DNA of 64,000 nt from Psychrobacter okhotskensis (GCF_013248965.1 NZ_JABRVQ010000012.1:1-64000), one strand, 5' to 3'. Shown: positions 44,594 to 54,127, numbered from the stretch's first letter. Program-made: numbers and translations. The notes: generated by a model not told the origin, from the letters alone.

Positions 44594-46096
44594 ATGTCTA
44601 ATGTCGAAAGCAATGTCCGTCCAGAATATGACGATGAAATTCAAAAAATTGCCGACTATGTTTTAAATTACTCTATCGATAAAGACTCCAAAAACAGTGA
44701 TGATGCTTGGAGTACTGCCCGTTACTGTTTGATGGATACACTGGGCTGCGGTTTACTGGCGCTACGTTTCCCTGAATGCACTAAGCACTTGGGGCCCGAC
44801 TGTCTCGATCAAATTACCCCAAATGGCGCGCGCGTGCCCGGCACGAATTATCGCCTCGACCCTATCAAAGCCGCCTTTGACATAGGCTGCATCGTACGCT
44901 GGCTAGACTATAACGATACGTGGCTGGCTGCTGAATGGGGACATCCGTCAGACAATCTCGGTGGTATTTTGGCAGTCGCAGATTATCTCAGTCAGCAAAA
45001 CGTCAGCCAAGGTCGCGCACCGCTCACCATGAGAGACGTGCTCGAATCGATGATTATGGCGCACGAAATTCAAGGCGTATTGGCGTTAGATAACTCTTTT
45101 AATCGCGTTGGGCTTGACCATGTATTCTTAGTAAAATTGGCCTCAACTGCGGTCGTCGCCAAGCTCTATAACCTACCGCGCGAGCGTATCATGGCGGCTA
45201 TCTCACAAGCCCTAGTCGATGGCCAAGCACTACGCACCTATCGTCATGCTCCCAATGCCGGAAGCCGTAAATCTTGGGCTGCAGGTGATGCGACCAGCCG
45301 TGCCGTACGCTTGGTAGATATTACCAGACGCGGTGAGATGGGTATCCCTGGTGCATTAACCGCACCGCAATGGGGTTTTTATGATGTGTTGTTCAGCCAC
45401 ACCAATAAAGACTTAGCCACTAAACCCGAAAGCGAGCGCCGCTTTACCTTTCAGCGTGACTTTGGCAGTTATGTGATAGAAAACATCTTATTTAAAATAA
45501 GCTTCCCCGCTGAGTTTCATGCGCAGACAGCATGCGAGGCGGCCGTTATTTTGTACCCACGTATCGAAGACAGAATTGATGAAATCGAAAAAATCGTTTT
45601 GACGACCCATGATTCAGCGATTCGGATCATCTCAAAACAAGGCGAGCTTGCCAATCCTGCTGACAGGGATCATTGTTTACAATATATGGTGGCTGTGCCG
45701 TTGCTCACGGGAGATCTGATGGCAGAGAACTATGAAGATGATTACCATGAGCAGCATCATATATTAATCGATGAGTTGCGCCGCAAAATGGTGGTAGAGG
45801 AAGATCCGCGGTATTCAAAAGACTATCATGACCCAAGTAAACGTTCGATTGCCAATGCCATTCAAGTGTTCTTTAAAGATGGCACCAGTACCGATAAAGT
45901 CGCTGTAGAATATCCCATTGGTCACAAACGCCGCCGTGAAGAAGGCTTGCCTGTGTTAGAAGCCAAGTTTCGAGCCAGTCTGGCGACGCGTTTTATTGAC
46001 AGTCGCTGCGAGGCTATTTTTGCGTTATGCAGCGACCAAAAACGCTTGGAGCAAACACCCGTGCATGAGTTTATGGACTTGTTTATGGCGAACTAA
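44594..46096 (+). CDS. prpD: 2-methylcitrate dehydratase (MmgE/PrpD family)
   Basis: A 500-residue MmgE/PrpD-family enzyme dehydrating 2-methylcitrate to 2-methyl-cis-aconitate, independent of an iron-sulfur cluster. Family segments are [24 protein letters not shown] and R-S-I-A-N-A-I-Q-V. Length is near E. coli PrpD (483). The ATG at 44594 follows AGGAAGAGGTG; the GTG at 44585 lies inside that ribosome site. It duplicates the chemistry of AcnD plus PrpF encoded in the same locus. It ends before a bidirectional terminator. Confidence 0.94.
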   Translation: MSNVESNVRPEYDDEIQKIADYVLNYSIDKDSKNSDDAWSTARYCLMDTLGCGLLALRFPECTKHLGPDCLDQITPNGARVPGTNYRLDPIKAAFDIGCIVRWLDYNDTWLAAEWGHPSDNLGGILAVADYLSQQNVSQGRAPLTMRDVLESMIMAHEIQGVLALDNSFNRVGLDHVFLVKLASTAVVAKLYNLPRERIMAAISQALVDGQALRTYRHAPNAGSRKSWAAGDATSRAVRLVDITRRGEMGIPGALTAPQWGFYDVLFSHTNKDLATKPESERRFTFQRDFGSYVIENILFKISFPAEFHAQTACEAAVILYPRIEDRIDEIEKIVLTTHDSAIRIISKQGELANPADRDHCLQYMVAVPLLTGDLMAENYEDDYHEQHHILIDELRRKMVVEEDPRYSKDYHDPSKRSIANAIQVFFKDGTSTDKVAVEYPIGHKRRREEGLPVLEAKFRASLATRFIDSRCEAIFALCSDQKRLEQTPVHEFMDLFMAN

Positions 46097-46143
46097 GCAT
46101 TTGCTCACCTAGAGATTTACGCTAAATTTATCCTTGTCTTATC

Positions 46144-46196
46144 AACAAAATAGGGCGTGCCGTTAATATTATGATAACGACACGCCCTATTTTGTT
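46144..46196. terminator. Bidirectional terminator with MITE-like ends
   Basis: A 53-bp hairpin: AACAAAATAGGGCGTG, then one mismatch and CGTTA, pairs with TAACG and CACGCCCTATTTTGTT. It lies between convergent prpD and the SDR gene. The TA-GGGCGTG tip is shared with the MITEs at 11094, 53922 and 62558, so it may derive from one of them. Confidence 0.82.
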
Positions 46197-46236
46197 CTAT
46201 TGAATTGAATCAATTTTAATATTCAATCGTTTGGCG

Positions 46237-46998
46237 CTACCAAGGTATAGATTCCCCTGCCCAATCAACAAAGCTGCCAGATTGCGCAGCCGTCATGCGG
46301 CTTAGCACTTCTAATAAGCATTCTGCACTATAAGCTGGCGAGAATAATTGCCCATCAGCCACATTGCCTTGAAAAGGCGCTGACAGTTGCGTGTTGACGG
46401 TTCCGGGCTGCATGACGACCACGCACACATCTTTGAGCGACCTTCCCCATTCGATACTTAAGTTTTTCATGCCCATATTGAGCGCCGCCTTGCTCATCCT
46501 ATAGCTATACCAACCGCCCAACTGATTGTCGCTGATACTACCGACTCGTGCAGAAATGGTGGCAAAAACAGCAGGACTGTCATTACTACGTTCAGATTTG
46601 GCTAATAAGGATTTAAAATGCTTAGCAATAAGCAGACCGGCTAAGGCATTGACCTGCATATTTATTAAGAAAAAATCCGTCTCAATTTGCCGTAGTGATT
46701 TTTCTGGTTGCTGCGTCGCCGTGTGTAGAAGTCCTGCACAGTTGATTAGCCAATCAATGTGGTCGGTTTGTTGACTAATGACATCAGCAGCTTGTTTGAT
46801 GCTCTGTTCGTCGCAGATGTTCATGGGCAGCCAATAGAGATTGTCCGCTGCAAAATCAGGAACGCTTTTATGATAAGTCGCAAAGACACGTAGACTGTCT
46901 TGGCTATCACTATTAGCCGTGCTTTCTACCAATTGCTCCACCATGGCTCTGCCAATGCCACCTGTACCGCCGATGATTAGATAAGTTTTGGTACTCAT
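46237..46998 (-). CDS. Short-chain dehydrogenase/reductase
   Basis: A 253-residue SDR oxidoreductase. The NAD(P)-binding motif I-I-G-G-T-G-G-I-G-R is near residue 8, the N-C-A-G segment near 88 and the catalytic Y-S-Y-R-M-S-K near 163, with Ser in A-R-V-G-S. It is similar in layout to the CsgA/C-factor-like SDRs of gammaproteobacteria. The substrate cannot be read from sequence. Convergent with prpD. Confidence 0.88.
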   Translation of the reverse strand: MSTKTYLIIGGTGGIGRAMVEQLVESTANSDSQDSLRVFATYHKSVPDFAADNLYWLPMNICDEQSIKQAADVISQQTDHIDWLINCAGLLHTATQQPEKSLRQIETDFFLINMQVNALAGLLIAKHFKSLLAKSERSNDSPAVFATISARVGSISDNQLGGWYSYRMSKAALNMGMKNLSIEWGRSLKDVCVVVMQPGTVNTQLSAPFQGNVADGQLFSPAYSAECLLEVLSRMTAAQSGSFVDWAGESIPW

Positions 46999-47267
46999 AA
47001 CGATTCCTTTTTTTGTATTTCTAAAATGAGGACATGCCTAGTGTATGGCTTATCTTTATGGTTATGACTATCCTGTCTATCATTCATTCATGCATTCTGG
47101 CTGATTTTTATCACCTTTACCATGACAAAAATGCTGAATAATGGCTTATTTAGTTATCATTGGTTTGTGACGCTGCAAAATAACAGCAGTAATCGCTATT
47201 ATATATACGCTACAATAATCAAAAACTGTCTTCTAAATGAACGCCTTTATACGGATATTATCACTTT

Positions 47268-48632
47268 ATGCTCTCACCACAAGATCAATTGACTGAGCTG
47301 GTACGCACGCTTGAGACGCAGCAGCATGTCTTTGCCACTGACCCGCTACTCATCACGGAAAAGCTGCAAAATGAGGATGGAAAACCCGTCCAAAAACTGC
47401 ATCGCCGTGCCTCACGTATCGATAGTAACGGCGCGCTGGCACGAGTATTGGGCAAGATTGATGGACGCATAAAAGGCATCATGGTGATCATGAGTGTGGT
47501 GTGGTGCATCTCGGGGTTTTTAGGATTATTTACCTTACTACAAGCCAATGTCGTCAATTTCTTTTATGTCTTGGTCTGTTTACTTGGGTTTCATACCCTT
47601 ATGCTGGCTGGCTGGCTAGTCATGACCTTGCTTAACCAAGGTCGTCAGTCGCCCAGCTGGTTTGCGAGTTTTGTTAGCCCCAGTTATCTTATCCGTGGTA
47701 AGGACGATGTCACCAAGGCGGCAGTCGACTTGTACGAGCGCCAATTACAGCATAGCGGCATGCGCTGGTATCTGGGTCGTTTTAGCCATCAGCTATGGCT
47801 TGCTACCTTAACCGGTATGCTCTTCGCGATTATATTCTTATTAATTGTACGCCAATATAGCTTTAGTTGGGAGTCGACGCTGCTATCCGATCAGGCACTG
47901 ATTACCCTCACCCAAGTGCTTGGCTGGCTGCCCAGTATGGTCGGATTTGGTGTACCTGACAATGCCGCTATCGTACAGAGTCGACTGGTTACTGATGCCA
48001 TGCCATTGTCTGTCGCGCGGCAATGGGCAAGCTTGTTAATTGGTAGTTTGCTGATGTATGGTATCGTGCCACGGGCGATAGCGTGGGCGTTTTGTGCTTT
48101 CATGTTCCGTCGTAAAAAAATGCGTTTGGATATCAAGCTGCCTTATTATCAAAAAATTCTAAATTTTTGGCAGCGTCATGTGGTTGATGCCGACGATTTT
48201 ACTGAGGTAGCGGCGCCTATCGCTCCAAAGGCAACAGTGAGCGCTGGCAAAAAGCTGGTTGCGCTACTTGAATATCCGTCAGAGCAAGATAACTGGTGGC
48301 AAAAAGGTCTTGATGCCAATACTAATGAGAGTAGTGAGATAGAGAATTTTGGCATCGTTGATGACCGTGATGATATGGATCGATTAACAGTGTATTTAAA
48401 GACCCATCCAGTACAAGTCTTGCTCGGTATTCATAGCAAAGCACTGCCTGACCGTGGCACGCTACGCAAGCTTGATAAAATTGCGGCTCATGCTAAAGAC
48501 GGACTGATTGTGCAGCTACTTAATGATGACGCTGACACTACTGACGACTTGCAACACAATGTGCGATATCAACAATGGCAAACGGCTCTATCAGCACGAA
48601 AGATAGGTTTGGTAAGTACTTATACTGCTTAA
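47268..48632 (+). CDS. DUF2868 membrane protein
   Basis: A 454-residue inner-membrane protein of the DUF2868 family, recognised from its pairing with a DUF3482 GTPase. Four hydrophobic segments are visible: about residues 72-90 (I-M-V-I-M-S-V-V-W), 98-122, 183-200 and 258-280. The C-terminal 170 residues are soluble and start after an R-R-K-K-M basic patch. Function unknown. It lies six bases before the annotated open frame of the GTPase gene and 60 bp before the chosen start, so both are surely co-transcribed. Confidence 0.83.
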   Translation: MLSPQDQLTELVRTLETQQHVFATDPLLITEKLQNEDGKPVQKLHRRASRIDSNGALARVLGKIDGRIKGIMVIMSVVWCISGFLGLFTLLQANVVNFFYVLVCLLGFHTLMLAGWLVMTLLNQGRQSPSWFASFVSPSYLIRGKDDVTKAAVDLYERQLQHSGMRWYLGRFSHQLWLATLTGMLFAIIFLLIVRQYSFSWESTLLSDQALITLTQVLGWLPSMVGFGVPDNAAIVQSRLVTDAMPLSVARQWASLLIGSLLMYGIVPRAIAWAFCAFMFRRKKMRLDIKLPYYQKILNFWQRHVVDADDFTEVAAPIAPKATVSAGKKLVALLEYPSEQDNWWQKGLDANTNESSEIENFGIVDDRDDMDRLTVYLKTHPVQVLLGIHSKALPDRGTLRKLDKIAAHAKDGLIVQLLNDDADTTDDLQHNVRYQQWQTALSARKIGLVSTYTA

Positions 48633-48695
48633 TAAAAAATGGTAATAACTTTTTCAAATTCTTGCCAGACTTCGATAAATATAATACGGGATCAG

Positions 48696-50372
48696 ATGAT
48701 GGATAATAATAAAACGAAGAATGAGCCTATCGGTCTCTTTGCCGACAAGGCCTTAAAAGATGAGCCTATCAACGTAGAAAATTCAAAGACAGCACTTACC
48801 CAGCCTATTAACATTAATAAATCCAGTGCTAGCGATACAACCGACGTCGCCACTTCCATCGATACCAGTTCTAATTCTAATTATGAAGCAGAAGATTCAA
48901 CAACTCGCGAGAGTAAGAAAACTACGATAGCCAGCGGTGAGCCATTAAAACTGGCGGTGGTTGGTCATACCAATACGGGTAAGACCTCTATTTTGCGTAC
49001 CTTATTACGTGACGTGTACTTTGGTGAAGTCAAAAACGAAGCCGCGACGACACGCCATGTCGAACGCGCCCAATTAACGGATAGTCAGACCGGTGAAGTA
49101 CTGGTGGCGTTATATGATACGCCCGGTTTAGAGGACGCATCGGGATTGATGGATTGGTTAGAAGACAATACCGCCAGTCGTCGCGATGGTATTGAACGTC
49201 TACAGCAATTTTTGGCGGCTGATATCGCTCAAGGTGGTGATGCATTAAGTAGCAATGAGGACTATAGCCAAGAAGCCAAAGTTATCCGCCAATTGCTGGC
49301 AAGTGATATGGCAGTTTATGTTGTCGATGCGCGTGAGCCAGTATTGGGTAAATACAAAGATGAGTTGGCCATTTTATCGTGGGCAGCGATACCTGTTATG
49401 CCGGTGTTTAATTTTACTGATAGCCAAAATGCCAATATTAATGAATGGCAGACCATGCTGGCAAGAAGCAATCTGCATATCTCTACCCGTTTTGATTCGG
49501 TCGCTTTTGAGTTCGAAGATGAAATGCATTTGTGGCAAAATCTTGCGACCATGCTTACCCATTCAGAAATGCTTGAACAGCTCATGCAGAGACGCACAGA
49601 AGACTGGGCACAGCTATACGATGAGGCCAATATTATCATCGCGGATTTTTTATTGAATGTTGCCGCTTTTGTGCGTGAGATTAGTGATGATGATGACCCG
49701 ATGCCAGTATTGCAGCAGATGCAAGAAGCCGTTCGGCAAAGTGAGCGCGCGATGCAGCACAACTTGCTTAATTTATATAAATTTTATGATAATGCGGTGG
49801 CAGCAACGCCGCTTGAGTTACAAGCCTATCAGCAAGATCCGTTTGACCCTGAATTGCTAAAAAGCTATGGGATTCGTACGACATCGGGCGCGGCAGCTGG
49901 CGCGTTATTAGGATTGGGCATTGATGCGGCCGCATTGGGCACGACGTTGGGTTTGGGTGCGGCAATAGGCGGTATCGCAGGTGGGTTATTATCGAATACC
50001 AGTAGCATTGCTGACCGGATTACTGGGGTAAAACGCTTATACATTGACCCTGCTACCTTAACCTTGCTCGCCACTCGTGCGATAGACTTACTCACTGCCC
50101 TACGCCATCGCGGTCACGCTGCGACTGATGCCACGCAACTATTATACAAAGGTGAGAATGACGGCAGCGACCCATCAGCTGAAAATAACAGTGAAGTAGA
50201 CAACGCTGTGACGCCATGGTCAACGAACAAACTACCAAGCGAGCTTAAAAAAGCACGCGGTAAACCGCAGTGGTCATCGCTCAGTAGTGGTAAAGCAGAG
50301 CTTGCCCAAAGTTTGCGACTCGATATGGCATGGTCGCTTTCTGGGAAGTTGCAATCACATAGGCGTGAGTAG
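48696..50372 (+). CDS. DUF3482 GTPase
   Basis: A 558-residue (from the ATG at 48696) P-loop GTPase of the Era/TrmE-like class followed by a DUF3482 domain. G1 is V-V-G-H-T-N-T-G-K-T-S and G3 is Y-D-T-P-G-L-E. At the G4 position I see only V-F-N-F-T-D in place of N-K-x-D, so guanine recognition may be altered. A Gly/Ala-rich hydrophobic stretch (L-L-G-L-G-I-D-A-A-A-L-G-T-T) in the C-terminal half could insert in a membrane. The start at 48696 is preferred over 48639 because GGGA precedes it and the first 19 residues otherwise look random. It follows the DUF2868 gene. Confidence 0.83.
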   Translation: MMDNNKTKNEPIGLFADKALKDEPINVENSKTALTQPININKSSASDTTDVATSIDTSSNSNYEAEDSTTRESKKTTIASGEPLKLAVVGHTNTGKTSILRTLLRDVYFGEVKNEAATTRHVERAQLTDSQTGEVLVALYDTPGLEDASGLMDWLEDNTASRRDGIERLQQFLAADIAQGGDALSSNEDYSQEAKVIRQLLASDMAVYVVDAREPVLGKYKDELAILSWAAIPVMPVFNFTDSQNANINEWQTMLARSNLHISTRFDSVAFEFEDEMHLWQNLATMLTHSEMLEQLMQRRTEDWAQLYDEANIIIADFLLNVAAFVREISDDDDPMPVLQQMQEAVRQSERAMQHNLLNLYKFYDNAVAATPLELQAYQQDPFDPELLKSYGIRTTSGAAAGALLGLGIDAAALGTTLGLGAAIGGIAGGLLSNTSSIADRITGVKRLYIDPATLTLLATRAIDLLTALRHRGHAATDATQLLYKGENDGSDPSAENNSEVDNAVTPWSTNKLPSELKKARGKPQWSSLSSGKAELAQSLRLDMAWSLSGKLQSHRRE

Positions 50373-50423
50373 TTAGACAACTCTGCTTGAATAAAACATA
50401 TATTTGGTTTTTCAAAGTTGCAT

Positions 50424-51470
50424 TTACGACAATGGCTGCAACAATGCACTTAATGCCTCAGTACCACGTACGTCGGTTTGCTGCAGATAAATGGGATAAA
50501 GCGGATAACTAGTAAAGCTCTTGTCGATATCATACATCAGCTGCTGCTGGCGCTCAGCACGATGGCGCCAAAACTCATCAGACTGGGCCGGTGCTATGAG
50601 CTGATTGATGACTATCGCTGCTGGCGTGAGTTTGCTGTCTTCTAACTGTTCGATAGCACGTTTGGTCTCAGCCAATGGTAATACATCGGCGGTCATGACC
50701 AATACAATAGCAGTCTGCTGACGGTCATGCAGCAGTGCTCCCGCCTGACGAAACAGCTCTTTACGTTTCTCCAGCACGGATACTGCTTGCTCCCAGCGGT
50801 CAGACTTCTTTTCTGCAAATGGATTTGCCACATTATTTTGCTGAGTTTTATCTTTTTTCTGGCTGCTGTCTTTTTGATTGTGACGGTCCAAATGTGTCGC
50901 TACCGAGCGCAGTTTCGCCTGTCGCCGTTGCTGTGACAGTAATCCATCTGTCCACGCGCCCATCATCTCTGGTAGTACCAGCAATCGCAAAGTATGTCCA
51001 GTTGGAGCGGTATCAAAAATAATATGCTCATAATTGGCATCTGCTGCCGCGACCAAATGCTGACACATCGATTCGAGCATAGCGGCTTCTTGGGCACCAG
51101 GGGCAGATTTTGATAGCCTGAGATGCTTACGAATTTTGGGTATCATATCTGGATTGGCGTAGGCGGTAATCGTGCGCTCAACTTGAGCAAAATGCGCATC
51201 GACGATGACATCAGGATTGAGCTCAATGGCATCTAGATACGGTGTGATAGCGGTTTTTTCGTTATTGAGACGTACCTTTAACACATCACCCAAGCTATGC
51301 GCTGGATCGGTTGAGACAATCAATGTTTTTTGTTGTTGGCCAGCATAATAGCTGGCAAGTGCAGCGGCCGTCGTGGTTTTGCCCACACCGCCCTTGCCAC
51401 CGACGAATATAATCGGTTGCGTCGCCAGTTGGTCTACTAATCCGTGTAGAGGGTATAAAGCCATACTCAT
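50424..51470 (-). CDS. ArsA/GET3-family ATPase
   Basis: A 348-residue ATPase of the ArsA/TRC40/GET3 family. The deviant Walker A G-G-K-G-G-V-G-K-T-T is at residues 24-33, followed by S-T-D-P-A-H-S-L-G-D (switch I) and the family block D-T-A-P-T-G-H-T-L-R-L-L (switch II). It has only one Cys, so it lacks both the arsenite-binding Cys triad of ArsA and the zinc C-x-x-C of GET3. Arsenite transport is therefore unlikely. It lies behind the small CC-ending gene, with cstA further upstream, and is convergent with the DUF3482 GTPase. A role in energising or inserting a membrane partner is inference. Confidence 0.87.
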   Translation of the reverse strand: MSMALYPLHGLVDQLATQPIIFVGGKGGVGKTTTAAALASYYAGQQQKTLIVSTDPAHSLGDVLKVRLNNEKTAITPYLDAIELNPDVIVDAHFAQVERTITAYANPDMIPKIRKHLRLSKSAPGAQEAAMLESMCQHLVAAADANYEHIIFDTAPTGHTLRLLVLPEMMGAWTDGLLSQQRRQAKLRSVATHLDRHNQKDSSQKKDKTQQNNVANPFAEKKSDRWEQAVSVLEKRKELFRQAGALLHDRQQTAIVLVMTADVLPLAETKRAIEQLEDSKLTPAAIVINQLIAPAQSDEFWRHRAERQQQLMYDIDKSFTSYPLYPIYLQQTDVRGTEALSALLQPLS

Positions 51471-51476
51471 GTCTCA

Positions 51477-51504
51477 ATTATTAATTGTTAATTATTAATT
51501 GTTA
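51477..51504. repeat. 14-bp tandem repeat before the ArsA-like gene
   Basis: ATTATTAATTGTTA occurs twice in direct succession in the 83-bp gap between the CC-ending small gene and the ATPase gene. It is pure A/T/G and may hold the ribosome-binding leader or a promoter. Confidence 0.8.
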
Positions 51505-51553
51505 ATCAATAGAATCTTTAATCTAAATAGATATGACTAAAAAACGGCTATGA

Positions 51554-51835
51554 CTAGCAGCAACCAACGTGATCAAAGGGACATCTGTCCATACCCATGC
51601 GGGTGTGCCACTCATGGAAGTTTTCTAAAAATAATGGCTGTAGCTCTAACGTATAAAAGCTGGCAGGATTATCAATGCCTAAGCTCTCAGCGAACATCAG
51701 CAGCATAAAGAAATCTTCTTCATCACGTGCAGCACGTGCCATCGTCTGGCGATAAGGCGCATGATAGAACTCATTCAGCCCTGCCACGAACCGCTGCCAC
51801 CATGGCTGAGTGTTTTCTATATTATCTGTCGTCAT
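51554..51835 (-). CDS. Small protein ending in Cys-Cys, CstA/ArsA neighbour
   Basis: A 93-residue soluble protein, aromatic and helical (W-W-Q-R-F-V-A-G-L-N-E-F-Y-H-A-P, E-E-D-F-F-M-L-L-M-F-A-E-S) with a C-terminal C-P-F-D-H-V-G-C-C. I believe it belongs to the family called cory-CC-star in RefSeq, but this is recall. The ATG at 51835 is chosen; the longer frame to 51973 runs into a dispersed repeat and is not coding. The two final Cys recall the CC end of E. coli YbdD/YjiX, the partners of CstA and BtsT. With cstA upstream it may be the equivalent partner. Next gene: the ArsA-like ATPase. Confidence 0.78.
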   Translation of the reverse strand: MTTDNIENTQPWWQRFVAGLNEFYHAPYRQTMARAARDEEDFFMLLMFAESLGIDNPASFYTLELQPLFLENFHEWHTRMGMDRCPFDHVGCC

Positions 51836-51908
51836 TATCGTCCCATTTACTAGATTTTTGTTTTTCACCGTTTTCTTAAATGATTGCTCGTATTTTGAGT
51901 CTTTCTTA

Positions 51909-51997
51909 TTATAATCAGTGAAAAGTAATATCGATACCTCACGCACTGCTGATATCAGCCATAACGTCGCCATTTTAGGATATTTTAACTATATCTA
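51909..51997. repeat. Dispersed repeat, copy A
   Basis: About 90 bp that match 55537-55676 at both ends: CAGTGAAAAGTAATATCGA, then TCACGCACTGCTGATATCA, and at the far side TTTTAG and ATATTTT...ATATCTAT. It lacks the central hairpin of copy B. It lies in the leader of the CC-ending small gene and falsely extends its reading frame. Confidence 0.8.
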
Positions 51998-52012
51998 TCA
52001 TGCCTATTTCAT

Positions 52013-52050
52013 ACAAAAAACGCCAGCAGTTGCTGCTAGCGTTTTTTTGT
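52013..52050 (-). terminator. Terminator behind cstA
   Basis: AAAAAACGC(C)AGCAG pairs with CTGCTAGCGTTTTTTT across a TTG loop; runs of A and T on both sides. It lies 40 bp behind the cstA stop and therefore separates cstA from the small CC gene. Confidence 0.82.
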
Positions 52051-52089
52051 ATATCTATTCCAATAGTGATTAGACGTTATATCTAGATA

Positions 52090-53775
52090 TTACTTTTCAA
52101 TATTGCTTTTACCTTTATGCAAGGTCCACTCTTTACGCAATACCGATAGACTCTCAAACGTCACTAAAATCGTTGCGACTAGAATGATGATGTCCATAAT
52201 GATAAGCAGCCAATTACCATCAACGTAAAAGGTTTTGAGCTGAATCAATAAAGCAAAAACCGTCATCACTAACAAGAATGACAATGGCGCCAAGGTGTAC
52301 CAAACTGGCTTACCTTTACGTAATAAAATGACAGTAACGATCATGAGGGTTAACGCGGCCATGAGCTGATTGGTCGTACCAAATAACGGCCAAATAATCA
52401 TACCGCCAGCACCGTCGATACCACCCGCGCCAAATGCCAACAGTAGACAGCTTCCGACAGCGAGCAACGTAGCTACTACGCTCTTATTAAGAACGGGGAT
52501 GTTATAAAATTCACCAAATTCTTGGAAAATATAACGTTGTAAGCGCACCCCAGTATCCATAGTCGTCCCTGCGAACAAGGCTGCCATGACAGTCAGCATG
52601 GTCTGAGATAGCACCATGTCAATGCCCACACCGGCATTTAAGATGGTCGCGCCACCATCAATAAAGGCACCGATAGAACCGTCGCCAAATTTTTGATAAA
52701 CCGCTTCCCAATCTCCTAGAGTCGCAAAACCTGCTGTGGCTGCGAGAATGGCTCCTAGGGCAAGCATGCCCTCACCCAATGCACCGAAGTAACCAACAAA
52801 GCGCACATCCTCTTCTTTATCAATCTGTTTTGAGGTAGTTCCCGTAGCTACCAATCCATGGAAGCCTGAGATGGCGCCACAGGCAATCGTGACAAACAAT
52901 AATGGCATCAAGGAAGGTGTGCCAACTGGTAGCGCCGTGTTTATGGCTGGCGCGACAATGTTGGGGGTCGCAATAAAAATCGCGGCGTACAATAAAATCA
53001 AACCGACAAATAACTGTAAACCATTAATATAATCACGTGGTTGTAGCAGCATCCATACCGGCAATAAAGAAGCGATGGCTGCATAAGCAAATAAAATAAT
53101 AATCCATAGCGCATTATCAGGCAGACCTAAAAAAGTCTCAGGTAATACAATGGGGAACATAGGACCAAGATAGATCAGCCCGTATAAAGCACTGACCCCA
53201 ATGATGGAGACCCAAACCAAATTCATCTTGTAGCGATAAATACACTGCCCGATGATAAAGGCCACTATCAACGCGCCCCAAACCGGTAATACGGCAGAGG
53301 GCGTTTTGATCATCATATTAGCAATAGCGACGCCAAATACAGCATTCACCATCAATAATAATAAAAAGATAACGACCATCATCAAGCTACGAACACGTGT
53401 ACCCATGACGGTACCGGCAATAGAGCCAATCGATTGACCTCTATTGCGCATACTGGCCCAAATGGCCGACATATCATGTACGCCTGCCATAAAAATAGTA
53501 CCCAAAACCACCCAAATAATGGCCGGTACCCAGCCCCAAATAACCGCAATCGCAGGACCAATGATTGGAGCAGCCCCTGCCACCGATGTAAAATGATGTC
53601 CCCATAATACATACTTATTGGTGGGAATATAATCTACCCCATCCTTCATCGTATGCGCTGGCGTGGGACGACTGTTGTCCAATGCCAAAATCTTGGTGGC
53701 GATAAACTTCGAATAAAATACATAACCGCAGAGCATTGCGGCGACACCAACTAACAGTACAATAGCACTATTCAT
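52090..53775 (-). CDS. cstA: CstA-family carbon starvation / pyruvate transporter
   Basis: A 561-residue inner-membrane protein with about 14-16 helices of the CstA family, which takes up pyruvate or peptides under carbon limitation. Family features are the N-terminal P-T-N-K-Y-V-L-W-G-H-H-F, then S-V-A-G-A-A-P-I-I-G-P, and G-T-T-N-Q-L-M-A-A-L near residue 450. It is shorter than E. coli CstA (701) and closer to the compact CstA proteins of other genera. No YbdD-type gene follows; a small CC-ending gene does, behind a terminator. Confidence 0.93.
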   Translation of the reverse strand: MNSAIVLLVGVAAMLCGYVFYSKFIATKILALDNSRPTPAHTMKDGVDYIPTNKYVLWGHHFTSVAGAAPIIGPAIAVIWGWVPAIIWVVLGTIFMAGVHDMSAIWASMRNRGQSIGSIAGTVMGTRVRSLMMVVIFLLLLMVNAVFGVAIANMMIKTPSAVLPVWGALIVAFIIGQCIYRYKMNLVWVSIIGVSALYGLIYLGPMFPIVLPETFLGLPDNALWIIILFAYAAIASLLPVWMLLQPRDYINGLQLFVGLILLYAAIFIATPNIVAPAINTALPVGTPSLMPLLFVTIACGAISGFHGLVATGTTSKQIDKEEDVRFVGYFGALGEGMLALGAILAATAGFATLGDWEAVYQKFGDGSIGAFIDGGATILNAGVGIDMVLSQTMLTVMAALFAGTTMDTGVRLQRYIFQEFGEFYNIPVLNKSVVATLLAVGSCLLLAFGAGGIDGAGGMIIWPLFGTTNQLMAALTLMIVTVILLRKGKPVWYTLAPLSFLLVMTVFALLIQLKTFYVDGNWLLIIMDIIILVATILVTFESLSVLRKEWTLHKGKSNIEK

Positions 53776-54127
53776 CTTATCTCTCCCTAGACAAGTAGTA
53801 GATAGCCTTATGAGTTCAAGCTTTTTAAAGCAAAGTATAAAAAATATGCTAGATTAGTGGGCGGTGAGTGACTCAGATCACCCGTTATTAGGGAAATAAC
53901 AGCACTCCCGTCAGATCATTACTAGGGTGTGTCCTCATTTTTATTACCATTTTTAGAATGAGGACACACCCTAGCTAAAAAAAACCTTGCATTGTAAAGT
54001 TAGAACACGCCACTAGTCAACATATAGTGTGATGAATCTTTGCTTAGCATGAGGTTTAAATAGTAACTGATTTGACAAGGGATGTAACGTTGGTAAGACG
54101 TTAAAAACAACAAATAAAGGAGTTATA
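53776..54127. other. Divergent intergenic region with MITE copy 2
   Basis: 350 bp between cstA and the hypothetical gene. Apart from the short MITE (53922-53974) it is AT-rich. It must contain both promoters; AAAGGAG lies just before the ATG at 54128. I see no CRP-like site with confidence. Confidence 0.5.
53922..53974. repeat. Palindromic MITE, copy 2 (short form)
   Basis: A 53-bp element: 18-bp perfect inverted ends CTAGGGTGTGTCCTCATT (53922-53939 and 53957-53974) around 17 bp. The tip GGGTGTGTC differs from the other copies by one base in both arms, so the arms have changed together. TA flanks both tips. It lies between cstA and the divergent gene at 54128 and would form a strong hairpin in either transcript. 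Confidence 0.85.

Noticed and set aside
50424..51470. Arsenite-transport ATPase
   Set aside because: The protein has a single Cys, and no arsB, arsR or arsC gene is nearby.
51836..51973. N-terminal extension of the CC-ending protein to 139 residues
   Set aside because: The extra 46 codons lie mostly in dispersed repeat copy A, and the core protein starts sensibly at 51835.
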